Program-made: the position numbers and the translations under genes
Assembly: GCA_030141605.1 (NCBI GenBank)
Contig: JAQGDQ010000259.1
Coordinates: 248,001-312,000 of the forward strand
Direction: 5' to 3'
DNA length: 64,000 nt
Source: Tubiluchus corallicola
Taxonomy: Eukaryota > Priapulida > Priapulimorpha > Priapulimorphida > Tubiluchidae
Part shown: positions 1-26,600 of the stretch, piece after piece
How the letters are laid out: each line of letters begins with the position of its first letter
Numbering within the stretch: the first letter of the stretch is position 1
Notes under the pieces: model-generated
The model's database searches: none
The model's input: only the letters and a program-made list of their open reading frames with translations
Told to the model about the DNA's origin: nothing

Positions 1-446
1 TCAACCCAATTTGTTGCATTCAGCCCAATGCATAGGGTGCCGCAAAACACTACAACATGCTTATAGGCAAGGTTATAATATCCACCCACTCATCATTGAT
101 GACACTGGATGAACAGTAATAACATTGACAGTACCACAGTATTACTGGTAACTGTTCTTGTAGGAATTATTTATCATCATTATTAACAGTTAACAGCAAT
201 TTTGGTTCTAGCTAACAATGCAGTGCACTGCATGGCCTAGTGGAAATATTATACTATAAAAGTATAATAGACAGACTATGTCACTACTACTACTAGTACT
301 AGTAACGTGGACTGGTAATATTGTACATCATAACTTTTGCACACTGTCGACCAATTTACCTTAAATACTAAGACTAATAAATCTCAAAATACAATGTATA
401 CTGTAAGCAAATTAATTGCCAATGCACGTAAAACCAAAATACTAAC
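1..446. other. POLD3 intron 1 and left window edge
   Basis: This stretch lies downstream (minus strand) of the first POLD3 exon. I looked for the next POLD3 exon on the minus strand and found no convincing open segment with splice sites. It is therefore read as intron that continues past the left edge. It is AT-rich, with a short tandem cta/act run near 280-303 and no recognisable element. Confidence 0.6.
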
Positions 447-665
447 CAACTCAGCGCCAACATCAAGCACGGCTAAACCAGACAAGAAATAAACTACGCC
501 TAAATCTCCTTCATGTTTTCGGCTTTTGGAAAATTCGTAAAGCATCTGCTTTGCTTCATTAACATTTACATTTAGTCTTCTAGCTAACCATTTGTATGTG
601 ACAATTCTATTTTGATCATTAATCCATTCGTCCAAATTTTCCATCCAAACACTCTTCTCAGCCAT
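447..665 (-). CDS. POLD3: DNA polymerase delta subunit 3, first coding exon (partial gene)
   Basis: N-terminal exon of the p66/POLD3 accessory subunit of replicative DNA polymerase delta, which contacts the B subunit (POLD2) and PCNA in the nucleus. The ATG is at 665-663, and the first residues read MAEKSVWMENLDEWINDQNR. This is followed by a stretch close to the human protein (IVTYKWLARRLNVNVNEAKQ, then MLYEF), which forms the winged-helix-like N-terminal region. I end the exon at 447 because a usable GT donor (gttagt) follows a codon for Leu; reading beyond it departs from the family. The remaining exons lie at lower coordinates outside the window. The gene faces the unknown gene at 885 in a head-to-head arrangement. 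Family identification is firm; the exact donor is less so. Confidence 0.88.
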
Positions 666-785
666 CTTTCCCGCGTGAACAGCGCATTATAAAAATTCAA
701 GTCGTGGATTCGCTAAAACTAGGATGGTTTTCATTTCAATATCATTTTCATTACATGCATCGGCTTAAGGCCTATTTTCTCTCTC

Positions 786-834
<49 letters not shown>

Positions 835-884
835 CTTTTTGCGGAATAAAAAACTCATGTTTTATCACAATCTGCTAAACATTG
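666..884. promoter_or_regulatory. Divergent promoter interval between POLD3 and unknown gene
   Basis: Only 219 bp separate the POLD3 start codon (665, minus) from the ATG at 885 of the plus-strand gene. Both transcripts must start within or very near this interval, so it is a candidate bidirectional promoter. Its only conspicuous element is a pyrimidine (CT)n tract at 779-829. I see no TATA box that clearly decides a start. This is an inference from gene layout. Confidence 0.5.
779..829. repeat. (CT)n microsatellite
   Basis: About 50 bp of nearly uninterrupted CT/AG dinucleotide repeat, with one CACT interruption at the left. It sits inside the divergent promoter interval. GA/CT tracts can bind GAGA-type factors in animals, but no such role can be shown here. 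Confidence 0.95.
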
Positions 885-2139
<1,255 letters not shown>

Positions 2140-2381
2140 TGTAATTAGTCTATGTGGAAAAATAGTCTCATACAGACTATAATTTTAAAGTACATTTTTT
2201 GTGTCTTTTAAACGTATTGAATTTTAATTAGTCTGCGTCTGGAATAGAAATTAATAAAATCATTTTTGATTCACCCAATAGGTGGCGCTCAGCATTTTAA
2301 ACCAATATGTGCCATAGTGAAAGATTGCCTAAGGAATAATATAAAATATAAATTTGTTTTAATGTGGCATTTATTAAAAGT
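2140..2381. other. Short interval between unknown gene and MTMR2
   Basis: This interval is only 242 bp. It must contain the 3' end of the upstream gene (AATAAA at 2253-2258) and the 5'UTR and promoter of the myotubularin gene. No other element is seen. Confidence 0.6.
2253..2258 (+). promoter_or_regulatory. Polyadenylation signal AATAAA
   Basis: A canonical AATAAA hexamer 114 bp after the stop codon of the unknown gene at 885-2139, followed by a T-rich stretch (catttttgatt). It supports the third exon as the end of a real transcript. Confidence 0.6.
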
Positions 2382-16136
<13,755 letters not shown>

Positions 16137-16638
16137 CTACAATCACTACAGACAGTTGTTTATTCATTTATTGTGAGTTATAGCAAGACCTCGCTTAGCA
16201 GCTGTGCTATCAGCAATGTTCATTCTAGCGATAGTGAACTTTTACCACCCTTCTTTCCACTTCAAAGAGCTGGATAATAGAAATGCTCAGATAGCTACAA
16301 TCACTACAGACAGTTGTTTATTTGTTTATTGTGAGTTGCAGCAAATCCTCTCTTAGCAGCTATGCTATTAGTGTTCGTTCTACCTATGGTGAATTTTTAC
16401 CACCCTTCTTTCCACTTATTGACAAATGATTCTTTGTAATAATGAATTTTTGCCTTGCATTAAGGACTGAAATTTTGTTTCTTGTGTTAACAATTTATAA
16501 AAATGATACTATTAACTAAATTTGAAGGTATGTTAATGCATCCTACTGATACATAAAATGGTATACATCTACATAACATCATTTATTACTTACTGTTGCA
16601 TAGAGTTCCATGCAGCTGTCTGATAAGATTCCACTATC

Positions 16639-17051
16639 AGGGTTCCCACGGTCAGGGAAAATCCTTGAAAATATAGGCTATCCTGGAAAGTCATGGAAAA
16701 GTCAGAGAAAAGGTAATTTGCTAAAAGTCAGGGAAAATGATGAAAATAGGGCGAAAAGACAGGGAAATTGAAAAGGGTTGCAAAAATAATCGCCGTGAAC
16801 CGAAATTTTCCAAACATATTTTTCAGCGGTTTATGTTCAAATAAAATTTTGTTATTGCAGGTTCCCACTTTCGATTTCTGTTCCAAAAATAATGATTGGC
16901 CGACACATTATATATCAGTATATGCATGAATGTCCATACACAAAAATGTTTGAACATGTATACTGGTAATGCAATTTCTGCTTATCTTGGTCAGGGAACA
17001 GTTATGGAAAAGTTGGGGAAATTTATTTTAAAATTCTGTGGGAACTCTGAC
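16639..17051. mobile_element. Non-autonomous hAT-like element (CAGGGTTCCCAC ends)
   Basis: Starts cagggttcccacggtcaggg, with repeated gtcagggaaaatcctt / gtcatggaaaa blocks, and ends ctgtgggaactctg. The 12 bp termini are inverted repeats with one mismatch. This GGTCAGGGAAA-type terminus is widely seen at the ends of short hAT-type repeats in animal genomes. I could not find a matching 8 bp target duplication, so its boundaries may be eroded. No coding sequence remains. Confidence 0.75.
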
Positions 17052-18372
17052 TGTGCAATATACAGTTTACATGTAAGATTTGTAGCTTCATTCAGCAATT
17101 TCCCTATTTATATTTGTTGCTGTTAGAATGATACTGTATTTTTCTCAGTGATTAAAATAGCTAGTGAAAAACAAGGTTGAAAATCCAAACATTAGAAATG
17201 AAAGTGCAAAGAACAGTTATTGCAATAGAACAATTTTAGATGTAAGCGAGGGTATGGTAGAAATAATCAGCAAACTTGTCACAGTGGACTGTGCACCTCA
17301 CTTGCTACATTGCTATAGCATCATTAAACGAGGGCTTGTGTGCAAGAAACTATAACATGCTTATTTGTTGTTGACAACCTAATGTGTATAATATATAATG
17401 GCAAAAATTCAGAAATTATATATACAATTTTGCATTTTACATGCAGATGTTAACGTACTCTTTTAGCAATCTTCTAGGTTTGTAGAGCATGTTTTGTTTC
17501 TGATTGTTACTGATAGTTAAATTAGCCTTAATTTATTCATTATAAAACAACTATGCCTTATAGATAACCAAATTGACCATTAACCCAGTGTATATAATTA
17601 TTGACCAGTATGTATTTGTTATTCACCTATCTGAAAATTGATGTGTGCAGCAACATACTGTTGTATTTATTTAATTTAACTTGCGATGGCTTGGAGGAAG
17701 AAATTTGTACAACACATTATGAACTTATATTTTGTGTTTCAGTTAAAAAATGGTTGAGATTAAACGTTAAAGGAAATGTCCAGTCTTAAGGGAAGTTAGG
17801 CTTATTTCTATGTTTGCCAAAAATATTAGGTGGATTTAGTAAAAAGTGTGATAAGCGCCTCATGTAAATAGCAAAATCACTTTACAGTAGCGATCATTCC
17901 ATGCTTGGGCACTCCAATTTTGAATGGCCATTCTTCCATTATGATCAGCTGAAGAAAAGCAGTGCACTGTCAATTTCTGTCAAAAGTATAATAGGTTTTT
18001 ACAAAAAAAGAGATTTAGAAAAAACTTTTACAATGCTACATGATAACAGTAAAATAAATCGAACACACTAAGTGATCTGTCTTTTCCCTTAAAAATGCTG
18101 TGTGTGGTTGCATCACGCTGTGAAGGAATAATCACCCAGTTGTTCACAAATTGTAAATAACAGCATTTGTAGATGTGAAGAGCCACCCAGTTTAGAAAAC
18201 AACAGCAGTACTGAGTATTTTATTATGTAAAGGAAAAACTTCTATAGATACAGTTTACAAAATGAAGCATCATACAGATTTTTTTTTAAAAAACGGTCTA
18301 TAATTTGTATAACGTCCAACACAATCACAACAATGACACGTATTCTGTAAAAGTTCAAATAATTTAAAGCAG

Positions 18373-18378
18373 TTTATT
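18373..18378 (-). promoter_or_regulatory. Polyadenylation signal for MTIF3
   Basis: AATAAA on the minus strand (plus-strand tttatt), about 45 bp after the MTIF3 stop codon. This gives a short 3'UTR. Confidence 0.6.
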
Positions 18379-18421
18379 AAAGCTTTCACACGCTGAATGC
18401 GACAGTTGGAAGAAAGATATT

Positions 18422-20842
18422 CTAATCTTTTTTCTGAACAGAAAAGCGTAGGGATTTGCCACGATATGTCTCACCTGTTATTTTACCTGTCCCATCCAAT
18501 AACTCCTGAATTTCTGACAAGATATTTTTCTGCAAGAGAAAAATATTACTGAATTGTATGCACAAAGTTTTCATGGCATCTGTCATTTGGAAGGTCTAAA
18601 ACCCTGCTTGGACTATGTAGAATATACGAGACATGTCCTTTTTCTTTTCAAGGTTTTAATGAGTTGCCTGCTTGTACTCCTGTTTATACTATATGAGGAT
18701 TTGTGGACTTATTTTTCATTAAAAACACACTACCAGGGCACCCACATCCAATGAAAAATGCATGGTGAAGGCTGTGCCGTATTATCAGAATGTACAGGTC
18801 TCAAAAAATCTGTTTGGATCAGGTTTGTCCCTGGACAACTAGCAGTAACTGACTGATTGCCAACACAGTGATACCAACCAAATGAAAGCAACCTGTAAGG
18901 AGAATCATGATTGGGTGGGCATCTGCTGAACACCAGCTTTAGAAACTAGAACCTTCCCATTTCCAATTGTAGAAAAAAAAACTAGTTCAACATCCAAGTT
19001 CCGAACTAATTATCATAGCACACCTACATCAAAAATACTAAAGGGGGGACCACAACTATCTATAAGTTGATGACTTCATATAGTGATTCTCCAATATACC
19101 TTATCTATCAAAGCACTTCTTTTGGCCAGTGTTGCTAAACTATTGAAATTAGAATGTGTGCTTATAATTTTACTAACTAGAGGTTTTCCAATTTCCGAGA
19201 AATTACTACATGTACTAGTAGATGATTAAACAGCCAAAGTGACAATAATTTAAAATATAATTTGATATAAAGGAATGTGTAATAAAATATAAATATAATA
19301 TAAAGGAATGCATAACAGCTGTTTTATATAGGCAGCTACTGGAAAACAACCGAGCAAGCTAGACAATATAAACTTATACAGTATCCCAAAGCAGCAAACT
19401 TGCTGCTAGACAAAAGTCAATAAAATCTTAGCTGCATGCAAACAGTTAGTTTCACTTAAACTGGGAGAATGTACATATAAATGCATGCTGTATTGTATAA
19501 GATTAATTGAGCTCGCAATATTTATCAGGTAACACTTGCATCTGCTTAGAAAAAACAGCATATCGTGTATAAAGGTATATCATGCGACCATACTTGAATG
19601 TAGGTAGTCCGATCGACTACTGACAAAGTATATTTCAGTTCTCTAATGCAAAAAATGGTTGTCCTGGGCGTCTGCTCTCCGTAAACCAATTTTTCGAGCC
19701 CTGGTGTAGCAAAAGGATTGAGAATGTGTATACATTATGTTTATATTACAAAATTAATCTGGGTCCTGAACATGCACATCATCAGAGACAATACGAGCGG
19801 TAGTCTGCATATAAATTCAGTACACGCAGTCGTCTATGCAGCGTGACCATTTACATCAGATCCGGATCTTAAAATCCCAGGACGGGTAGAGGATTTAAGT
19901 CACTGTGGATTATGGCTGCAAGAAGAGCCATTTGATTTATGTATCAGTTTGATGATATTCTTAGAATGAGAATCATTAAAAGATGAGAAGCAAAATGCTG
20001 ACAAAGAGACAGCTGATATGTCATATACAGCCAAACCTCATTATAATTCCCCACCTTTAGAATGCCTAACTCTCATAATGCCAAGATTTTTGGCAAAACG
20101 AACTGTCTCTTTTTGCATAAACATATAAGCACCTCGTATAATGCCAAGTTCGCTTAATGCCGAGGTTTTTGCAGTCCCAAAGTGGGTGGTATAAAGAGGT
20201 TTGACTGTATTTAAGGGAAAGGAATTATGCTGTTAACATATAATAGATTATCACTAGTCAAATTGTATTCGTAACTGTAGTTAAAATTACGATTTAAAAA
20301 CAGAAACGTACCAACAAGGATTCATTTTCTTCATCTGATTTCACATGAACTTCAACATGATGTCCTTTCTCAAGCCATTTTGTTATTTTCTTTATCTGTG
20401 TCTCCATGTCATGTTTGCTTATTTTGCTAGAAAGTTGCAAAGTTTTATCTTTTTTATGGTCTTTCTTTACTTGCTGCCGTTTTAGCTGTTCTTTATGTAA
20501 CTCTTTGCCTGTCATGAGCTTGTAAATAGGATATGGCTGAGCATCAGACTGAATTAGCACTAATTTCATTGTTTCACTGTCTGCTTTTTCTCTTGCAGAC
20601 GACTTATCCATTACACCTAGCACTTTATCATCTGAATCTAATAAAGTGATTTTTCCACTGTTCACAGCAAGATGTTCAGTAACTTTGTGTGCTTTTCCTG
20701 AATATAAACTATAATTTAAGACTATGCTCTTGCGTGGAAATATCTTGAAGTGTGTCGTTGAGCTAATGGTTGAAAAGTGAGTAGGCCTGGGCTTGAAAGG
20801 AACTCTATGTATCTTTTTGGGGAGAAAACTATACATCTGCAT
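18422..20842 (-). CDS. MTIF3: Mitochondrial translation initiation factor IF-3
   Basis: Two coding exons, 20842-20312 and 18529-18422, joined in phase 0; 212 residues. It promotes dissociation of mitoribosomes and start-codon selection by the small subunit in the mitochondrial matrix. Residues 1-60 are basic and Ser/Thr-rich, without acidic residues until ~57, as in a mitochondrial targeting peptide. The IF3 N-domain follows (KITLLDSDDKVLGVMDKSSA, then MKLVLIQSDAQPYPIYKLMT) and then a Lys-rich linker. The C-domain begins KTLQLSSKISKHDMETQIKK, continues ITKWLEKGHHVEVHV, and ends in exon 2 with GETYRGKSLRFSVQKKD. The stop is TAG at 18424-18422. A strong acceptor (T-rich tract then ag) lies 13 bp before the ATG, so a 5'UTR intron is likely. 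The intron at 18530-20311 carries a MITE. It is shorter than human MTIF3, mainly by lacking the long C-terminal tail. Family call is firm. Confidence 0.9.
20026..20209. mobile_element. Pogo/Tc1-type MITE, family A copy 2
   Basis: TA-bounded element in the MTIF3 intron. It starts tacagccaaacctcattata and ends ggtataaagaggtttgactgta. The interior contains ataatgccaagtt and aatgccgagg motifs, the reverse complement of the ggcattata motif of copy 1, so its orientation is opposite to copies 1, 3 and 4. Confidence 0.85.
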
Positions 20843-21540
20843 ACAGAATGCCTTTCTAAAAAATAAAAAAAAAACATTTACATGTAATTAATTTTGTAGT
20901 CATGTTTCAAACTGAATTAAAATATAGAACTCTAATACTAATATAAAACCAATGACCATGACACAAAAGTGGCAAATTTTTGTCGTAACTCCCTGTCAAC
21001 TAGACAATAAAGTCTAAAGAATGTTATGTTATATCCCTTATTTGGAGGTGGAAAAAATCAAGCTTTTAGTTTATTGAAGGACATAATGGTAAAAAGGAGT
21101 ATCACAAAGGTTTAACTTAAAATAAAACATGCAGTAAAGCAATAGAAGAATAACATAATGTTAAGCGTTGTGTAATGATTAAATAATCTGCTATTACTAC
21201 TAATACTAGTCTAATGCGCCTGCAGCTTATAAATTAGATATAATAATATTATGTTTGTGTAAAAAATATATGTTTGCATATTAGCAAGTTTAAACTAGCA
21301 GCCTAGAAGTGCAACAATTCGTTGTCACTCGCCCTGATATAAAAAGGAGTTAGGCACCGGACGGCTAGATGGATGTATCACTGAGAACAGGTTTGATTAT
21401 TAATGCCTCAAGCAACAAAACAATAATCCAAATGAAACGTATATTACTCTGTACACGAGGCGATGTGCTTCAAAGCGTTATAATACAAAACCTTCATCTT
21501 GTAAAACAGAAACCACAATAAATGTCACATTATGAAGTTA

Positions 21541-21957
21541 CTAGAGGGAAGCGCTAAAAAGTAAAAAAACACTGATGCACACAGCTGCATTACATTCATT
21601 GCAGCCCTAGCGGGCACAAGTGCTAATGTACTTTGCTCCAGGCTCACTACATCGATAGACCCATTGACAGAGGCAAACGAGGTCGCGCTATGGCGAACCA
21701 AGGGCCTAGACTAGGGTTATAAATATGGAAGTGGCATGTCTTTGCCAATCATGGCTGATAGCACTCCTGCTCCACCAGATCTCTTGAATGTTGTTTGATG
21801 TAATTGTGCAAGACATCTTGTTCAACTGTCCTGCCGAGCACATGGTTTGTACTGTGTTACAGCTTGTTACTATTGTCGCGGCAGCCTTGCCAAAACAAAG
21901 ATTGAGGAACTGATCGATGCTGTGTCTGACACTGATGACATAGATGATGACGTATAG
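21541..21957 (+). pseudogene. Decayed transposon-associated cysteine-rich C-terminal frame
   Basis: A plus-strand frame with internal stops reads YGSGMSLPIMADSTPAPPDL then LLNVV-stop-CNCARH, CRAHGLYCVTACYYCRGSLA and ends in an acidic tail DAVSDTDDIDDDV. The pattern (G..L.PIM...PAPP.LL..V.C.C, then C...GL.C...C..C.G) is one I recall at the C-terminus of many predicted proteins in repeat-rich invertebrate genomes, usually mobile-element derived. In-frame stops near 21562, 21712 and 21796 and loss of several cysteines mark it as dead. The start is arbitrary; only the last ~210 bp are well supported. Confidence 0.5.
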
Positions 21958-22031
21958 AATATAAATGTATTTGTGCATGTTATGTGTTACGGACAACCGT
22001 AACCACAAATAAGCAATCATATACAGTTTTT

Positions 22032-22275
22032 TATCAGCTGGTAATACATTTGTGCCGACTTAAATGCCATCTAGTAGAGTTATTTTGACTTTAATGATGT
22101 GTTGGCGGTCATTTTGAATGACCTTGACTTTGAGTGACATTAAGACACTATTTTTCTGATCGATAAGCCATATATATGTTTATTTATATTAGCTGGTAAT
22201 GCATTTATGCCATCTGATATGCCACCTAGTTGAGTTATTTCGACTTTACTGGTGCATTGGTGGCCATTTTGAATT
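22032..22275 (+). repeat. Two-copy direct repeat, ~155 bp period
   Basis: Copies at 22032-22121 and 22187-22275 share agctggtaat, atttgtgcc / atttatgcc, atgccatct / atgccacct, gagttatt, cgactttac and cattttgaat. Divergence is about 20%, with 65 bp of spacer. It directly follows the decayed cysteine-rich frame, so it may be the 3' part of the same mobile element. Confidence 0.75.
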
Positions 22276-23631
22276 GAAAGCCCCATAATTTCCCCCCCCC
22301 ATGTTAATTTATGGGGAATTTTAATACATTGTGCTGTACGACTTTCTAGGTGTCTATGCAAAAATCAGCAACATAATTATTGTTTTTGTCGGGTCGAACG
22401 TCCCTTATTTTAACCAGAAAGCATTAGGGTCTCCTTGCGCCATAGCCCCATACCAAACAGTAAGGGATGTCATTAAAATACTTTCAATTACTGTTCGATA
22501 TAAACTCTTATCATAGCAGGGGCAATGTTAAATTATTTAAGTTGTCTTAAAAAAGTTTACACAACAGAGCCTCCCATTTAAGATTACCTGAATGTGTTAT
22601 TTCCAGAAATTTGAAATCTTTAACAATTTCTATGGCTGCATTATTAATAAGTAAAGGTACTTTTCCATCTGGATACTGGATACTGCAAAATCTACGATAC
22701 TGTCTATCTGAGTATCGTCATCATCTTTATTCTCTACTGTTCTTCATCAAATAATCGAAGTGGGCGCAGAGAAGGACCAAATTGACTTAAAGATTATACT
22801 TGTTGCCAGTGAGCGGAAATCCACTGGCGTCAAACTATACCACGAAAAAGCTTCTCAAAAGTGTAGCAGACGACTGTGCAGACTGCATGTTGTAATTTTT
22901 ACGATAATTTACCTGTTAAAAGTGAACAAGAATTTATTACGAAGGTACTTTGCGAAATTTGCAAGAGATTCCAGGCTAGTGTGTAATTTTTACTGTGTGG
23001 GCTAGTATAAAATAAATGATACTATTGATGGGCTAATTTTCGCTAAATTAAAAGGCAAACCTGTAGTGTTTGAGAAAATTTTCAGAAAAAGTGAAGTACG
23101 TAGTGGAACGGTCGACAAAGGTCCTTGGTGTGTTGTGTGTGTGTGTCTGGATTTTATTTTTGGTGACACAAACAAGAATGAAATCGGAAATCAATTTCGA
23201 AATATTTTTTATTTAAGCTCCCACCATTTGTTGTATATAATTTCTCCAGTATATGCTGTGTAGTTTGCTTTAGTTACACAGACAAAAACATTTCCTGATA
23301 TTGGAAATATTGTACAACACTGATGTTGGAGTTTTAAATAAATAAATATTCCGAAATAAATCTTTGTTAACAAGAGACGATGACTGTTCTTAATTATCCC
23401 GAAATTGTTCTTAATTTTATTCATCGAAAATATTTTGGTGAAACTACAGAAAACTAGTCGGGTTTGAATTTAGCAGAATACTTATGGTTAAAACTTAAAA
23501 CAGAATACAATTTAAACACCTTTTTGCAATCATATTTTGCAAAAAAAATAATGTAGTGAAGAGGAAAACACCAAGTAATAACAATATATTATTTTTCACA
23601 GATACTGCAAAAAAACAGCCTACCTAGCACG

Positions 23632-26600
23632 ATGTTCAGTAACTCTCCGCATTTATATTTTGTTGGAAAATCACAACTTTGTCGACTATGCCACATCAGT
23701 GCTGGTCCACCAGGATCACAAGAGCTACCGCAAGAAAAATTTAAGAGCCATCAGGGAATTGAGAAAACCACATATTCATCATCATATCAAGACTGTATTC
23801 TTAAATGCAGGTATGAGTTAAAACAAATCTAAGCGTAGTCATTTATATAAACAGTTACAATGGTAAATAATACCAAATAAGTGCCAAATATAATTAAGTG
23901 GGGTGAGGTAGTCTTTCTGTATTGTTTCTTTGAATCTCTATAAATTAAAGAACTACCCAGTTACTCCAGACAGTATCAGTCAACTGTACAGAATACTGTA
24001 ATTAGAATACAATTTATAACTTACTACCTTACAGTAAACTGCATGTTGAAAAGCACTAAATTTTGCTGTAGCTACATAAAGGGTACGTACGGCCGACTAA
24101 ATGAGTTTACTTCGTACACGGTCACATACGCTATCTAAAAAGAATGGGATTTTTAAACCTGCCAAATGAACAATGAATAATATTTTGATTTTGTTTACTG
24201 TTTGTTGTTTACTGTAGCTATTTTGTATTTGTTTTTGCAGAGAACTTATTTTTCTGGAATCAATGATCATTGCCACGCCTAATTATATGCATCCTGGAAA
24301 AATTGACATTGTCATGAAAGTACGAGTGACATTAGTTTTGCTCTTCATTTATAGTAATTCGGACATAGTATTGCAAACATGAGCCAGTACATTATATTGC
24401 TATTGATATAAGGAGAAGAAGACAGTGAGGAGGAGGAAGATAAAGAAGGCGACAGTTTTTATATGTAGTTCAACGTACTACTGTCACTGTAAATTTTGTC
24501 CAGTACTAAATGCAAAGTAAACTATTTTTGATCTTTTGCGGGACCACAAGTGTGCAACATGATTTATTGTAATTAAATCAAGAGTAATGTGAGAGATTAT
24601 CACTTATCTTTTAACATGAGGACTAGTGATAGACATGTTTAGATGCACGTAGAATTTTCATTGGCAGACAGTGAAAGAAACCAGTGAGTTTTCTTTGGTC
24701 AGACACACACTAGTGGACAACTTAGCTGCCCTCTTTACCCCTTGACTTAGCTGCTCTTTTTGGTTTGGCCTTTGGCTTAACTATTCTCTTCAGTCCTTAA
24801 TAGAACTCTGAAGAGTTGGCAAGCAAACTTCGGCTTGTAATATTCAAAATTGGACAGACTTTGGTGAGTGAGCAGTGAATTCAGGTTGTGCACGATTAAA
24901 AGTGCAAGAACTAAAACAAAATAATTTAAGCATATACAAAACACAGATGCAGTCAAGCATGCATAGTCAGCGGCAGCTGAATAGTTGGACAGTTGGACAG
25001 TCAGACAAGTGCATTTCATCTGGCAATGGTAGATGTAGAATTGTTGGTTGGACAGTTTTGAAAAAGTTTGTGAAGTCTGAATGCTAGGCATTTTAGGCTT
25101 GAACGCTATTATATTATTATGTAGTTTACTCGTAATAAAATTTTAGCGCAAGAATTTTTGAGCAATTTATACAAAAATATTGCGATATCCGACTTTCTGT
25201 TTCAATAATAGCAATATCAAATTTTTGTACAGTTCGAGGTGTCTTATACTTATGAAGTAGATAGAAGCAATCAAGTAAGTTCCATGAATAGGTTTAGTTG
25301 CACTTTTTTATTAAATTCCTCAAATTATTTGGGTAAATTTTCAAGTCAAGTACTTGTAATAGATCAGTAAACCTAGGCCTTGATAAGAAATTTAGCTTAT
25401 TTTATGATAAGAAAGATAGCTTATTTTATGAATTTCTTACAAGTAAATTTGTATGCACTTTAGGAGGAATACTTCAAAAGTGGGAGAATACAGACACACT
25501 TGCAACGATTAAAACTTGAGGTGAGCTTGGTTGACAATTATAGTTATTAAGCTAATTTCTGTGTCATTACCATCTTGCTAGATAAGTTCTTCATAAAAGA
25601 AAAAGCAGGAAACAGATAAGCATGAAAATAAAAACACACAAGTTCATGTTTCCATTATTTGTCCTTGCATTATTTGCATTAAACATGATGCATTAACATT
25701 GCATGAGCTTATGAATTTGTGAGTATTTTGCTTCATAATGTGGTTGTCCAGTGACCTTTTGTGTGTTACATTTTTAACTTGAGTACAGGTGGAATCACTA
25801 ATTAGCAGAGAGTCGAATTAAGGGGCAATGAGTATCATATATATGTGTAAAATCCCTTAACGCGTCACCTTTTTAAACTTCATAGCATGCATCATTTTTA
25901 ACAGTACATGAAAACATTTTGTGGCATTTACGTTAGATTATACTGATTTAACTTTGCACATTTATTTTCACATTTCTTTAGTAATTTGAAAGTTATAGTA
26001 CAGTATTGAAACTACAGTGTAGAAAATTACAATGTAAAAAGCTGTCTTCAACTTACAATTATTGTACTGCAAGTACCCAACTTTGTAGTGGAAACGTTAT
26101 ACTTTTATAGTGCAAATTTTATATAGTTTTATATTACAGTATTTGGTGCAAGTGGAGATAGTAGCACATACACATGTAATTAAGTAGTAACAGAGAGTGT
26201 GTAGATAGGGCTTAGATAGGCAAGTACAGGCATAGGAGTAGATTATATCATTCCTCCATGGGTTTATATTGTAGTACAATGTTAAAAAGAAGGCTGGCTT
26301 GTTAGAACTAGAAGCTTCCACGCTAATTTAGCCTTTTAGCCCTAAAATGAGATGTCTTCTCTCTGTCAGGAAGGCATGGTCTGGCCGAGTGTTACGGAAT
26401 GCCAATCCAGGAATTCCGGGTTCAAACCTCAGCCATGCCAGAATTCTGAGCCATTTACCACTGCTAACAGGACTAGGCCTACTGGGCCTTATTTAGCCTT
26501 AACTGAGTACCTGGTTGTGTAATGGGCAAGGAAAAGCAAGCCACACAGACTCCTTGTGTGCCGAAGTTAGATGGCTATGCAAAATAATGCTACATACATC

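Larger units (their letters stand above)
16137..18421. other. Convergent intergenic region MTMR2 / MTIF3
   Basis: Tail-to-tail spacer. It holds the second copy of the MTMR2 terminal duplication (16264-16417), a TIR element at 16639-17051, and otherwise AT-rich unique sequence. Short open frames at 16896-17126, 17164-17355 and 17601-17789 show no family resemblance or splice context. The MTIF3 polyadenylation signal is at 18373-18378. Confidence 0.6.
20861..23631. other. Divergent intergenic region MTIF3 / C18orf63 homologue
   Basis: Head-to-head spacer of about 2.8 kb. It must contain both promoters and probably a non-coding first exon of MTIF3. A decayed mobile-element reading frame (21541-21957) and a ~155 bp period direct repeat (22032-22275) occupy the middle, followed by a C homopolymer near 22295. 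Small open frames at 22331-22516, 22760-23005 and 23066-23263 have no recognisable content. Confidence 0.6.

Noticed and set aside
16896-17126. 76-codon open frame after MTMR2
   Set aside because: Overlaps the hAT-like repeat and shows no protein features.
21706-22020. 104-codon minus-strand frame
   Set aside because: Antisense of the decayed cysteine-rich plus-strand frame, which shows the recognisable motif pattern.
22760-23005. 81-codon plus-strand open frame upstream of the C18orf63 homologue
   Set aside because: No splice context, no family resemblance, low-complexity composition; likely chance.
26373-26439. Functional tRNA gene
   Set aside because: Acceptor stem and internal boxes are present, but there is no proper anticodon arm and it continues into a SINE body within an intron.
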